From: Hyphodiscus hymeniophilus
Lineage: Eukaryota > Ascomycota > Leotiomycetes > Helotiales > Hyphodiscaceae
Direction of reading: 5' to 3'
NCBI GenBank assembly: GCA_016508695.1
Contig: VNKQ01000015.1
Span: forward strand, 1,356,711 to 1,420,710
Length of the DNA stretch: 64,000 nt
In this document: positions 11,396 through 21,954 of the stretch, piece by piece
Layout: every line of letters starts with the position of its first letter
How positions within the stretch are numbered: the stretch's first letter is position 1
Notes under the pieces: model-generated
What the model saw: the letters and a program-made list of their open reading frames with translations, nothing else
Databases searched by the model: none
What the model was told of the DNA's origin: nothing
Program-made: the position numbers and the translations under genes

Positions 11396-12262
11396 TCAGT
11401 TGAACAGAGATCCCCGGTACATCCAACCCACAACAACGCTTCCCACGACTACAGAAAAGGATGGAACTACCCGGACCATCATACAATTGAACGCGTGCCA
11501 CCATCGTACCTTACGGCCATCAATGAATTGATTTCCTTTATTGACATGGGGAAAGTCCTCGGCCGGTATATCGTGGCCAAGGAATTCACAAAGCCGCTCC
11601 CAGCCTTCACCAACGCGGTACTCGAGCAATTGCCCCTCTGGCACGATCTTTCGCAAAAGCTCGTAGTGATCCAGAAACGCCTGCTTTTCACCTTTGGGTG
11701 CCATGATGGGCCGGATTTGGTGCTCGAGCTTGTGGTATTGCCACCAAGGACCCCAGATAGGATCGAAGGGTGCGATCCAGTCGAACGACTTCCATTTGAT
11801 GGTGGCATCGACCGAAGTCTTCAGCGATTCCTTCCACTTATCAACATCACGAGTCGTGACAATGATCTTGGCGTTTGGGTACGCGGCAATCAGCTCCTCG
11901 GGGAACATGGAGCCTGGGTAGTTGCAGGCCGCGTCGAACTCGCCGAGCAGCTTGTCGAACTCAGTGCGTCCGAAAAGCTTCCCCTTGCCGTAGAACTTGG
12001 CCTGGATGGCTTCTTCCCAGTAGGGAAACTTCCACGGGCTTCGCTCGAGAATAGCGCCGTGGAAGCAGGTGTAGCCAAGTTTCTCCAGACCATGGCGAAT
12101 TGCTGTTGACGGGACACCGTTTAGAATGTAAACTTGCAAGAGATATCGATTGGACTCACAAATACTTCCCGTTCTAGGTAATCCTAGGACGAGAACCTTC
12201 ATCTCCCTGGCATCCTTATTGATGGGAAGCTTGTCAATTAGTCTCATATTTGCAGAGGCCAT
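11396..12262 (-). CDS. P-loop sulfotransferase-like protein (fungal Sulfotransferase_4 type)
   Basis: Two exons, 12160-12262 and 11396-12102, give 269 aa. The 57-bp intron (12103-12159) keeps the frame open, so an uncorrected reading would insert 19 wrong residues between VLGLPRTGS and RHGLEKLGY. After splicing the P-loop region reads GLPRTGSISIRHGLEKLGY, the 5'-phosphosulfate-binding type motif of this family (PF17784). Later landmarks are the AAYPNAKIIVTTRDVDKW segment and VGEGWERLCEFLG. The C-terminus has a hydrophobic segment (VVPSFSVVVGSVVVGWMY), a membrane anchor often seen in fungal members. The family is common next to secondary-metabolism genes, but the substrate and even sulfotransferase activity are mostly unproven. 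Confidence 0.82.
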   Translation of the reverse strand: MASANMRLIDKLPINKDAREMKVLVLGLPRTGSICESNRYLLQVYILNGVPSTAIRHGLEKLGYTCFHGAILERSPWKFPYWEEAIQAKFYGKGKLFGRTEFDKLLGEFDAACNYPGSMFPEELIAAYPNAKIIVTTRDVDKWKESLKTSVDATIKWKSFDWIAPFDPIWGPWWQYHKLEHQIRPIMAPKGEKQAFLDHYELLRKIVPEGQLLEYRVGEGWERLCEFLGHDIPAEDFPHVNKGNQFIDGRKVRWWHAFNCMMVRVVPSFSVVVGSVVVGWMYRGSLFN

Positions 12263-13219
12263 GATAGGTAATGGGTGTATGTGGACGGGACTTGCGAATT
12301 GATTGTCTTGACTAAAAAGAATAAGGTAGAGGAAATGGAAAAGTAAGAGGCATTAGTAGATATACCTGACTTCAACATGCTATATTTACCTCAAGCCTTG
12401 GCGGACGTTTTACAGTATTTCTCAAAATGAGGTTCCTGACATGCAGGAGGTTTTACGCAAGCCACAATAGCCCAAAAGAGAAAGGGGTTGCGGTTGTACC
12501 ACATTCCAACATGCAGGACTACCTTAGCTATGGTGACCCTTCGTACATGACATGGGCCGGGGTAGCCGGGGATTCATTCCCTCCCACCAGTGGCGCCGCG
12601 CTAGTGTGTATGCTTAATATATACTAAAAACCTGCATAAGCGCTAAGAAATAATACCCCTCCATGATCTCGGATCCACTATCTCACTCTTACGAACTACT
12701 ACTCATTGATACATGGGTAACCACATGCGGCCCTCGTACCAAGATTCCAGTCAATTAGTCGGATACGTATTATATTATCATTTACTACATTTGGGTAAAC
12801 ATGCAGTTTTATGGTTCTTTCGTACCTGGAAGCCAATAGATTCCTCTGGTCCATCGTTGCCTTTCCAAACGACTAGTTCCAAAATACAACCTACCTTTCA
12901 GCATTCGTAACCCCAATCCAATGAACTTCGTCTTGTATATGCATAAAACCACATTTATTCTGATCTTATATTACGAACACTTTTATCCTATATCGTCCTT
13001 TTCTTGAAATACTGTTAATTGGTAAAAAAGACACGAATATACAGTGATCGGAGCTATGCTCCAGTATATTAGATTAATTGGACCCTCTACGGCCCTTTTC
13101 CTTCCAATCCATTTTGTACTCGGCGAACATTTTTGGCGACTTCATAATAACTCTTCTTTTCACTCGTCACTGCTCTTTACACCAAGTACTACGAACACAG
13201 CTAAGACAAACGACGTACA
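12263..13219. other. Intergenic, divergent promoter region
   Basis: Shared upstream region of the sulfotransferase-like gene (leftward) and the CmcJ-like gene (rightward). No other gene is seen. Confidence 0.55.
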
Positions 13220-14170
13220 ATGGCAATCGAAGCACGCACCAAGACCACAGGCATTATCGAAGTGTTCGATGGCACCAAAGATGGCAAGAAAGCGTATCTC
13301 AATCCCTCTACGGGTGCAACCAATCTCAACCCTAAGAAGGTCCACAACATCGAGGTTCTTGACATTCGAGCTCTAGAACCCCAACCAACGGTCAAAGACA
13401 TCGGACACGAGATCGTCAAGTCTCCCACCACTTTGACCGTGGAACAGCTACTCAACGACACAACACCAGAGGGCAAGTCGTTCATCAAGGAGAACTACTG
13501 GCCGGAGGCAGCCAGCCTGGTTCAACAGCAAAGTGGCGCTGCTCACGTTGAGCCCTGGCACTTCAGCGTGCGCAAACAAGTACGTATCTAGAACAGTTTT
13601 TCAGACTAAGGGAAAGCTCTAACAAGCTTGGGATCACAGACAGTGGGTTATCATCCAGACGAGATCTTCTTCATGCGCACAGGCGTTTCACAGCCAGCGT
13701 CGACACTACACATCGACAACAATCATGATACCGCCTTCGACCACATGAAGCGAGAACTTGGCGAAGAGAAGGCAAAGTCAATGGTGGAGAAATACAAGCG
13801 TTGGGCTATATTCAATGTCTGGAGACCCATCGGTATTCCCGTGCAACGCTGGCCACTCCTCTTTGTCGACTACAGTCACGTTCCCGGAAGCATGCAGTAT
13901 GACCAAGACACCGAGCGCATTTTCCGCGTCGACAATCCCGAGTACTACAAGTCACACGATAACTTCCTCAAGTATCATCCTGAGTATCAATATCGATATG
14001 CCAGTAACCTTACTCCTGAGGAAGCTCTCATCTTCAAAGACTATGACTCCAGGAAGGACAAGATCCGTGGGACACCTCACGGTGGCTTTCAGGACGATGC
14101 CACGGCTAAGGATGCCCCGGCTCGTAACTCTATCGAGGTTCGCCTTTTTGCCTTCTTTGATGATGAATGA
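13220..14170 (+). CDS. CmcJ/AsaB-type hydroxylase/desaturase (GA4 desaturase family)
   Basis: Two exons, 13220-13579 and 13640-14170, with a 60-bp intron (GTACGT...CACAG, CTAAC branch site); 296 aa. The body shows the landmarks of the fungal CmcJ/AsaB/GA4-desaturase-like family: HVEPWHFSVRKQ, then TLHIDNNHDTAFDHMKRE, then AIFNVWRPIGIPVQRWPLLFVDYS, and a C-terminal RNSIEVRLFAFF block. His and Asp in the LHID segment are likely iron ligands by analogy with related non-heme iron oxygenases. Members hydroxylate or desaturate peptide or terpenoid metabolites in clusters such as that for aspergillic acid. Its position near NmrA-like, sulfotransferase-like, citrate synthase and ABC genes fits a small metabolic group, although no PKS, NRPS or terpene synthase is in view. 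Confidence 0.82.
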
Positions 14171-15343
14171 ATATCTACAAGGACCACTTCTTGCATGGAC
14201 AAGCACGTACAAACTTACTTGATCTTGTATCATGATCGCTTTTGGTTTATATCTCATTAAGTGCATGGTGTATCAGCTATAGCTTTTAGGCAATGAAAAT
14301 AGCTAGAGTACATCCACTACCACCCCTAAGTGTATGTGACTTCTGTAGACTACTCTTAATATGGTGTATGGCTGGCGAAACGTGTTGCAGTCTTCAAGTG
14401 GGGACTCCCAACATCTTGATTGAAAGACTTGACGATGATTTATAAACTTGCAACTTGTGGATATCGATATCCGTAGGCCCGCGCTGTGCCAACGAAGACC
14501 AGCCTATGCCTAGGCCCATATGGCCGAGTGAAATGGGGTTCAATTACATATGAAATCTACTGTTTAACATTGTAACATATGGCTGTGACCTTTTCATCAA
14601 ACATTTATAGTCCTTCCGCTGAAAGTTATATTGAACAGGGTTGTTACGCGTACTAGAAGAGTCAAGTCTACAAATGAAGGGAGATGGTCAGTGTAGGTGT
14701 TGTAACTGGGCAGGGCTCTGAAAGCACTAAGCTCGCTGCTAAGCACATACTGGTAAGGTTCTAGAGAACCTCTCCTGATGTTGTGTTATGATGTGTTTTG
14801 ATGACGTGGGAACTGTTTTATCTGTAAGATATTCCCTTCGGCCATTCCCTTGAAATCGATGGCAGAACTTTTATATGGAGCACTCGCGCTATTAACCATG
14901 AATCTAGGTACAAGCGGCAGTATCCAAGAGTGGCTGTTCTACTTTGGAAGTCTCGAAAGCTCCACTTTGAACAGAACGTGGATGTATGATGGGAAGTAAT
15001 AATAAATCTTTTCAAATCAAGCTTAGCTTAACGCGGTTCTCTCCAAACATTGCCACAATTTGTGATAAGTATTCGTTCTTTTTCTTCTTCTGCTAGTGCT
15101 TCAATCGGATATATTCCACCCAGGTCTGATGGCCACAGGTGATTATTTCCAAATAACCAACATTTTACAAATCACCCCACTTTACCCCTCAAAGCACGTG
15201 ATGTATGTATGTCGTGCGACTTAGCACGTCAAATGCGTCTCTTCCTCGTCTCCTCTCGTCCTTTCTTTGGAGTCTCTCAAGTCCTTCAATCGACCATATC
15301 ACTGGCTTCTTGCCTTTTACTTAGACTCTGAATAACTTTCAAC
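14171..15343. other. Intergenic, no gene seen
   Basis: No supported frame. A CACGTG-containing site lies at about 15195-15201, roughly 150 bp upstream of the NmrA-like start, as a possible bHLH/bZIP target. Confidence 0.5.
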
Positions 15344-16493
15344 ATGTCCCCCAGAATATTGATAATAGGTGCCACCGGAGTGATTGGTAAACCCATCACG
15401 GCCGAAATTTTAGCCGCAAAGTCGAGCTTTGATCGAGTAGCCGTCCTGACTTCTTCTAATACCATCAAGACTAAGACGGATGAAGTCAAGGCTCTCAAGG
15501 AGCAAGGGGTGGATGTCTTGGAGGGGGATCTGACGGTAGAGTCAGACGTGAAAAGGGCTTATGAGGGTACGTTGAGGTGATTACTTCGTGCTCGAGGGAC
15601 CAGACTAACGCCCACGCAGGAATTGATACAGTGGTCTCATGTGTTGGGAGAGGTGCTATTTTGACCCAGCTTGATCTGTGAGAAATCCATTTTGATACGT
15701 CGCACCTCTGGTGACTGTCTTCGTCCGCTTTTCGAACGTTATTGGTTTTCTTGTCGCTTTGTGACTTTGACTAACGAGACATTCAGCATTAAATGGGCGT
15801 CCGAGACCCCAAGTGTGACTCACTTTTTCCCGTCTGAGTTCGGCACTGACATCGAGCACAATGCCGCCTCTCCAAATGAGAAGCCTCATCAGCTCAAGTT
15901 ACAAGTGCGTAAATACGCCAAGACAGTCCCAAAAGACAAGCTACACTTCACCTATCTCGTCACTGGTCCCTACAGTGACGGTTTCTTTGGAAACTCAGGC
16001 AAGGATGAGATGGGAACGTTCGACGTGAAGGCCAAGAGGGCTGTCTTATTGGCAACCGGTAATGAAAAGGTGGCTCTGATAGCAATGGCTGAGTAAATAT
16101 GCTACCACTCTCCAGCTTTGGGTGATACTGACAAAGATGTCTAGCGTTGGGAAGCTCGTTGTAGCCTGCATTCAACAACCTTTGGAGTCACAAGACAAGA
16201 TACTCATTGTCAACTCCTTCACTGCGACGCCGAATGAGATTCTCGCCGAGTTCGAGAAGCAGACTGGCGCAAAGTGGACTGTGTCTTATGTTTCACTGGA
16301 AGATCTGAAGAAATTTGAAACGCAGGCTTGGGAATCGGGAGCCCCATATGCGACGGCGATGACACTGCGGAGGATTTGGACTGAAGGCGGGACGCTCTAC
16401 AATAAGCCGAGAGATAACGGATTAGTTGGCGATCCGGAAATGGAGACGTTGGCAGATCAAGTTAGGCAAGCCATCGAGAAACAAACAAAATAA
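15344..16493 (+). CDS. NmrA-like / isoflavone reductase-like NAD(P)-binding protein
   Basis: Four exons, 15344-15566, 15620-15677, 15787-16092, 16145-16493, give 311 aa; introns are 53, 109 and 52 bp, GT-AG and in phase. The N-terminus IGATGVIGKPITAEIL is the GxxGxxG dinucleotide-binding loop of a Rossmann fold. The later VTHFFPSEFGTDIEH segment is typical of NmrA/isoflavone reductase-like proteins, where the family's usual catalytic Lys region follows. The C-terminal half (NSFTATPNEILAEFEKQTG) is the substrate part. Members are either redox sensors of nitrogen regulation or small-molecule reductases; the sequence does not decide. A relic GH20 gene abuts its 3' end. Confidence 0.88.
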
Positions 16494-16614
16494 GAATCGA
16501 ACCCTCGAACAGCGAGATGGAATCTTCAATCATCTGAGATGCGATAGCCTTTGAAAACCCCAATTTGTGAGATCGCTGATCTGCGTCGTAGGAGATGTTG
16601 GGACTAACACTGAC

Positions 16615-17162
16615 AATATCGCTGAGATGGAGGTGAAATCTGTTTTGTTTGAAGTATGATAGGTACCCACATATCCTAATGAGGAACTCTGGAGGGTGGA
16701 AGTTTCTACCACAATCTAGAAAGCTACCACGGATACCCCATCCCGGTGCATCATTCCGCTTCCCAGACTCACGTTCATACCTATACTAAGGGTACTTTGT
16801 TGGAGGGTCGATCTTGTGCCCCATCAAGCACCGAGTGGACTTGCACCGGTGATGACAATTCCCTCGCTTTTGACTTCAACAGAGTAAACCTCTGAGGTTG
16901 GTCTTCCAGCAGTATTGAGGAACTCACTCGCATTCTTGGAGATCGTCATAAAATTGAATTCTAAAGCACAGCCTTTGTCTATAGAGACAGGAACTGTCAG
17001 GCCTAGCGATGACTTGAGATCATTCGCGAACGTCTTTGCGAAGCTCAAAAGAGTTGGAGGAATAAGTGTTTGTCCTTCGATGTTAACGGCATTTTCATAT
17101 TCAGCGTCGACAATGACTGACCTGAGAAACTTCAATGAGAAGCTACTCTTTGTGTCCTCCAC
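16615..17162 (-). pseudogene. Relic of a GH20 beta-N-acetylhexosaminidase
   Basis: Minus-strand frame from about 17162 reads as the GH20b domain and its junction with the catalytic barrel: LSFAKTFANDLKSSLGLTVP, EFLNTAGRPTSEVYSVEV, then VITGASPLGA. There the frame hits TGA (16824-16826) exactly where the family has Trp, and reading on gives WGTRSTLQQ. A one-base loss follows (at 16753/16754): the other frame continues with NDAPGWGIRGSFLDCGRNF, then PPEFLIRICGYLSYFKQN and FHLHLSD, the start of the GH20 barrel. No catalytic Asp-Glu pair follows, and the N-terminus lacks an ATG. It is therefore a truncated, non-functional chitin-degrading enzyme gene. Confidence 0.8.
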
Positions 17163-18006
17163 GAATCATACCCTTCGAATCCCCCACGTTCTCTTGTCTG
17201 CTTGCCATTCGTGTTTGGTTCAATTTCCGTGCCATTCTATCGAGAAAACAAACGAAGTCACTTTATTCTTACACTCTTGGCAAAGATGGCTCATTGAATC
17301 TAGGCCTCGCAAAGCACCCGGTATTCTGCGGCCAGTGCGGCCAGTGTCTTGAACTGGGAAGAGAGCCCTTTATCATCTGCAGCAAGGTGCCGAGCAAGCA
17401 ATTAGATTTTCTCATGTGTACTAACTCTAACCTTTCTATCAATGGGTTGTTGGGACGAATGATCCACCATGCATCATGACAAGGCCGAATGTACTAGGAG
17501 CTGGTGCTGTCCATTCCAGCGGTTGAATATCCGAAATGCCGCCTTGGCACGCACAATAACTCTTCACCCTCTCCGATTACTCGTCTTGTTCTTTTAGCTT
17601 TCGTTTCTAAAAATCAATGATCCGCATACAGTCGCAGTCTAAATGTACTCTCTGATTATAGCCTCAATTGATTATGCAGTGAATCAATTCAAGCGACTGA
17701 AATCCATGCGAAGTAAACGCGCAACTGTGATTTGCGACTGTCCGAATGCAACTCAATTTAACCTTAAGTATACCCATTGAATTCATACCCATCTGGGTTG
17801 TACTCTTTGTCAGAGCTTTTGCCTGTCCAGAATCAACTACCCCACCACGCACTTTAGGCGCTCAGGGCCGGTACCTCATGCTTTGATCGGGGGCATCATG
17901 GGGTATGAGAGTTTGCGGAGTCTCGAATACGGGCCAGACTCTTCATCATAAAATCTAGGCGTTGAGCAGCTCGTTATTGTTGTCGTCATAATTTCACTTC
18001 TTTACG
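17163..18006. other. Intergenic, possibly decayed GH20 5' sequence
   Basis: Lies upstream of the GH20 relic and of the secreted CBM1 gene. I could not recognise further GH20 sequence; a plus-strand frame at 17135-17479 has no family features. Confidence 0.4.
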
Positions 18007-18629
18007 ATGTTGTCTCAATATTTTGGCTCGCTGTTGATTGTCTCTCTTGCCCTCATCGGTAGTTCCCTCGCTGCCGCTGCCAAAAAGTCAACTTCAATCT
18101 CATCAAAAACTTCATCTAAGGTTTCGGCCTCATCCAAGACTTCAACAACAACAGTTATCTCAACAACGCCCCCGCCCTCTTGTGGCGCTGTAGAGTAAGT
18201 CTAGCCAATACACCAATCGTTGTCACTCATGATCTTCCTAGCGTGGACTGCTATGATGTTGGGGTAGGGATAGAAAAGGCATGCTGCGATCCGGGTGCAG
18301 AGTGTCTTGAAACTGCTATGATATCGGCAACTCCACGCTTTGCATGTAGACTCACACCGTACTACATGCCCACCCCCACCCCAACTCCGGGGGCGTGTGC
18401 AGCTTTATGGGCTCAATGCGGATCGGTACGTTAATTCTTAACCCTTTACGATGTGGATGATACCCAAACCAGGGTCAAACAATTCCTGGTATCCCTTCAA
18501 AGTGCAATTCTAATTACACTATTCTGAGTACAGGTGTACTGGACTGGGCCAACTTGTTGTGTGCCGGGTTCTGTGTGTGTGAACTCTGGCTCGCCTTACT
18601 TCTACCAGTGCATACCTGGGCCGGCTTCG
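18007..18629 (+). CDS. Small secreted protein with C-terminal CBM1 (3' end uncertain)
   Basis: Exons 18007-18194, 18242-18425 and 18534-18629 are supported by donors GTAAGT, GTACGT, GTAAGT and phase. The protein starts with a signal peptide (LLIVSLALIGSSLAAAA), then a Ser/Thr/Lys-rich linker of about 40 residues, a Cys-rich module (CCDPGAECLE...FACRLTP), a Thr-Pro linker and a fungal cellulose-binding module: ALWAQCGS joined by splicing to VYWTGPTCC, then VCVNSGSPYFYQC. The CBM1 Cys spacing is right. After 18629 either a further intron follows or the frame runs on to a stop at about 18668; no acceptor is convincing, so the end is open. Probably an extracellular polysaccharide-binding protein without a catalytic domain. 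Confidence 0.65.
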
Positions 18630-19292
18630 GTAAGTTCTCCAATATTCAAGGGGACCGTTAGGGGTTGCTAACTTTTACCCTGTCTCCCGTCCAATCTACC
18701 ACGACTACCCGGTGAGAGGATTTTCTTAGAGGCTCCGTCAGTGCTAGGAATCTGAAGATGGAACCATGCCTTTGGTGCCGATGATCGCATGATTTCTCAT
18801 TGAGGTTGTACATGCATGGACTAGTGGCTCTTCATAGTCTATGAGACAAAAAAGCAGTTGAGTACGGGTTCTCGGTCACTGTACTCAAAATAGTTGGTCC
18901 ACAAAGAAGTGGAGGAGAGATATTATATAGCGACACATGATGTTCGCTGTTCACCTGAACTCACATTATCGTCGGTCCATCTAGTCTTCTTTGCTCGTCA
19001 CTATTCCCGCCCGAAACCAACTGCCCCGCTTTGACATTACGGTTGTCAAGTTGCTAGATGGAGTGCAAGTGTCCAGTCTATTGTTCGCCATCGCGATTCC
19101 AATATCCCATCAATAAATGTAGGCTGAATAAGCAGTGAATTGTGAGCTCAAATATTAGACTGACAGATACCTGTACAAGTACAAAAAAGACAACTTTTGC
19201 AACCCTATATGATACATACGCCCAGCTACCCCATGCAGACTAGAAAGCAGTCGTTTTGAAGACTTTCCAAATGTACTCGCACTGAAAAATAC
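18630..19292. other. 3' flank between two genes
   Basis: May contain a last short exon of the CBM1 gene. Otherwise nothing recognised. Confidence 0.4.
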
Positions 19293-20654
19293 TTAGGGAT
19301 AATCTGAGTCGCCTCTCTCAAGCAGAGGTCGCTCATCTCTTCCGTGCCTATTGGGCGTCACAACAGGTTCCGCTTGCTCTTCTAATCCCTCATCTTCTTG
19401 TGCCCGGTACAAAAAGAACTGAGTAAAGATACCCATATCCAATACCAAAGTACCCATAGATCCAAGGAGCCAAGAAGCATTGACCAAGATGTAGCGCCCG
19501 TAAAGGGATGCAGCCTCGCCAGGTGCGCAGCTGCCATGTTTTCCTGAACAATGTGCCTCGTAGGCAAAGATACTCAAAACATATGTAAGGTTTCCAATGC
19601 ATGCGAATAGAAAGAACAACATCGAAACTCCCTCGGTACTCTTCCTTCGGTAGTTCAAGAGAATTTGGGGAAGGCGGGATCCAAGATAGAGTATCGCGCA
19701 AAAATATCCGAATATTTGGCCCCAGAGTGAGAAGGTTAGGGTGTCCTCACTCGACTCGGGATGTTTGGAACGATGATGTCCTCCTTGAGAGCGATTGCTG
19801 ACATACCAACCAAAGACACCTGCCAAGCATACCATGAGGACAGCAAAAATATTGAGTAGTGTTGCTTGGAGTCGAGTCGTGGGCTTCTGTTTGGCCACAG
19901 GCGGATCTGATGATCGAGGTGCGTCTATCAAAGGCACAACGGGCGAAAGATGGTGAGAAACATCGGACCAAGTGCTTAGTCGTCGGTCTGTCTCCGAAAG
20001 TCCATGGTTTGGAGATAGAAGCCCGCTTCGTTCGGTGGGTTCACCCACAGCGTCCGGCTTTACTGGTGGAATGACCTCATCTTTCCAGGTGAAGCCACGA
20101 TAGTAGAAGCACTGACAAAGAAGGACTATATCGGCTAAGGTGTAGCTGAGTGATGAGGGAGTTAGCAGTTTTCTAGTCAAGCGTGATTCGACATCAAATT
20201 GAGAAATTTGGGTGCTGTAGGAGAATATCGGGAGCAACCGAGCACATGATGGGAGAGTATAGGAAGAGCCAAGAAGATCAGGGACTAGTGATTTGGATGG
20301 ACAGATTTTCCTTACTAGACAGCGAGAATTATCTGGTACTTTGTTAGTCCCTCGTTTGGTATGGGATGAGAAGCACAAACCATGGTGGGCAAGACGTTCT
20401 GGAGAACTGCCCCAAGGATATTGAATACATCTCCGGCAAGCCAGACAATGATAAACTGCAATGATAGTCCATCTGCGGATCCTCGTCTGAAATTTTCGAT
20501 AATCTGTGGGGAGAAGACGACGACCCAGCATGCGATTGAGATCGAACTTCAATCTCGTTAGTGGCGTCAAAGAAAGACAGAGGTATTCAACTCACCCAAG
20601 TATACCGCTGATAGCAGTGATATCCAAATTCAGGTTCTGAGATGGAGGAACCAT
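19293..20654 (-). CDS. PQ-loop vacuolar amino-acid transporter (Ypq/Rtc2 type)
   Basis: Four exons on the minus strand: 20596-20654, 20381-20546, a 17-nt exon 20316-20332, and 19293-20145; 364 aa. Introns 49, 48 and 170 bp. The first repeat reads ISGILGSISIACWVVVFSPQ then NFRRGSADGLSLQFIIVWLA; the second reads YLGSRLPQILLNYRRKSTEG then FFLFACIGNLTYVLSIFA. Both proline-glutamine motifs are intact. The small exon supplies IILAVY, which joins to YTLADIVLLCQC. Seven transmembrane helices are expected with a long hydrophilic loop (about 125-205). Family members (yeast Ypq1-3, human PQLC2) export cationic amino acids from the vacuole or lysosome. Confident in family, less so in substrate. Confidence 0.88.
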
Positions 20655-21954
20655 GGCTCTGGTAATGTAAACAAAGTCGAATGGCTGCTTCGGTTGCACA
20701 ATGTTTCGTCCCACGCTGGATGGTGTTCTCCGACTGAAACCCCGCTTTTGAAACCGTCCGGTAAAAAGATTCTCTCCTCCCCTCCACCAGTTCTAGTGGC
20801 CCTTAGACAGTATTTGATCTCTGTTCACCTCCAAGTAGCGATATCTTGAACTCGGAAAGTGTGGTACAGGAAAGAAAAAGCAAGTTCGACAACAAGAAAT
20901 AGTCGGATGATTGTGACGAAAAATGACGATAAATTTTCAGACAAGTCACGTGCCGTCAGTCTCCCGTTGCGAGATGACTCGTGGGCGGTTACCCCTGGAC
21001 AAGACATGAGTCAAACATGATCACGTATCATGGAGTATAAGTCCCCAATCTTGCCAAGGTCGACCTTATCAATTTCACTTACCCGACAATGTATCTTCAT
21101 TCTGGGTGTCTTGCCGTACCCCAAATATACGAAATTTGCTTTTACTTGCTCATTTCCTCCTCAACCTAACACATCCTTCAGATTCTGATGGCATTATTAC
21201 AAGTACAAAAAGTGAAATATACCTGTTGTAATTAGTACAGCAGATTTGGAGATATATTACATTTGGAGTATCGTTGAATTTGAAGATGAAAGTTGAGAGT
21301 TCCACCATGACAGACGCCGGTTGGATTTCTTGGAATTAGCTTTGCGTTGAATGAACCCATCACTCGGTTGCCGTTTTGACCCAAATATCTCTTCAGATTA
21401 CTTGCTTGTCTGCTAGGTTTGGATGGGAGATGCTGAAAGAATTGAACAGGAAAAGTCAGCTGAGGTATCTATGGAAGATGACTGAAATCAGTTCGGCTGG
21501 CCATTGTCTTGTGTTCGACCTGCTGATCCGAACTCATTAATAGAACGTTCAATTTGAGGATCTAACGATACCATTGAAGCCTGAGATGTAGTAATTGAGG
21601 TTCATTTGTGGTAAGTACATAGAAAGAAGAAGACAGTCCATGATATGATTTCCTCCTAGCTAAAAAGCTTACAATTGTCTAATGCCAACTTGCCTGGTCA
21701 CTGTCATGACGCTCTTGGTAAGTACCTTAGGACGCTTGGTTTGTGCAGAGACTTGTTGAGCAACGCTCCCCTTAGGTCATATAGCCGTCAGATCCTCATT
21801 TTTGACAACTACACGAGGCCAATCAAGTAGTCCAAACAACTTTTCCTGTGTTGCGATGGTTAGCGAGTTTCAGCGTACGCTGAGAGTCCAACCGAGTATG
21901 AAAGAAGATGACAGAACACGTACTAATAAAGCTTCTTGATCAAGGTAATTAGAT
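20655..21954. other. Intergenic, no gene seen
   Basis: Promoter side of the PQ-loop gene (a CACGTG at about 20947) and 3' flank of the first BTB gene. Only short random frames. Confidence 0.5.

Noticed and set aside
11354..12109. Plus-strand frame of 251 codons opposite the sulfotransferase-like gene
   Set aside because: Antisense to a well-supported gene with a P-loop motif; no independent features.
17135..17479. Plus-strand frame of 114 codons with a Cys cluster
   Set aside because: The CGQCGQC cluster is isolated, there is no domain, and the frame overlaps the GH20 relic's flank.
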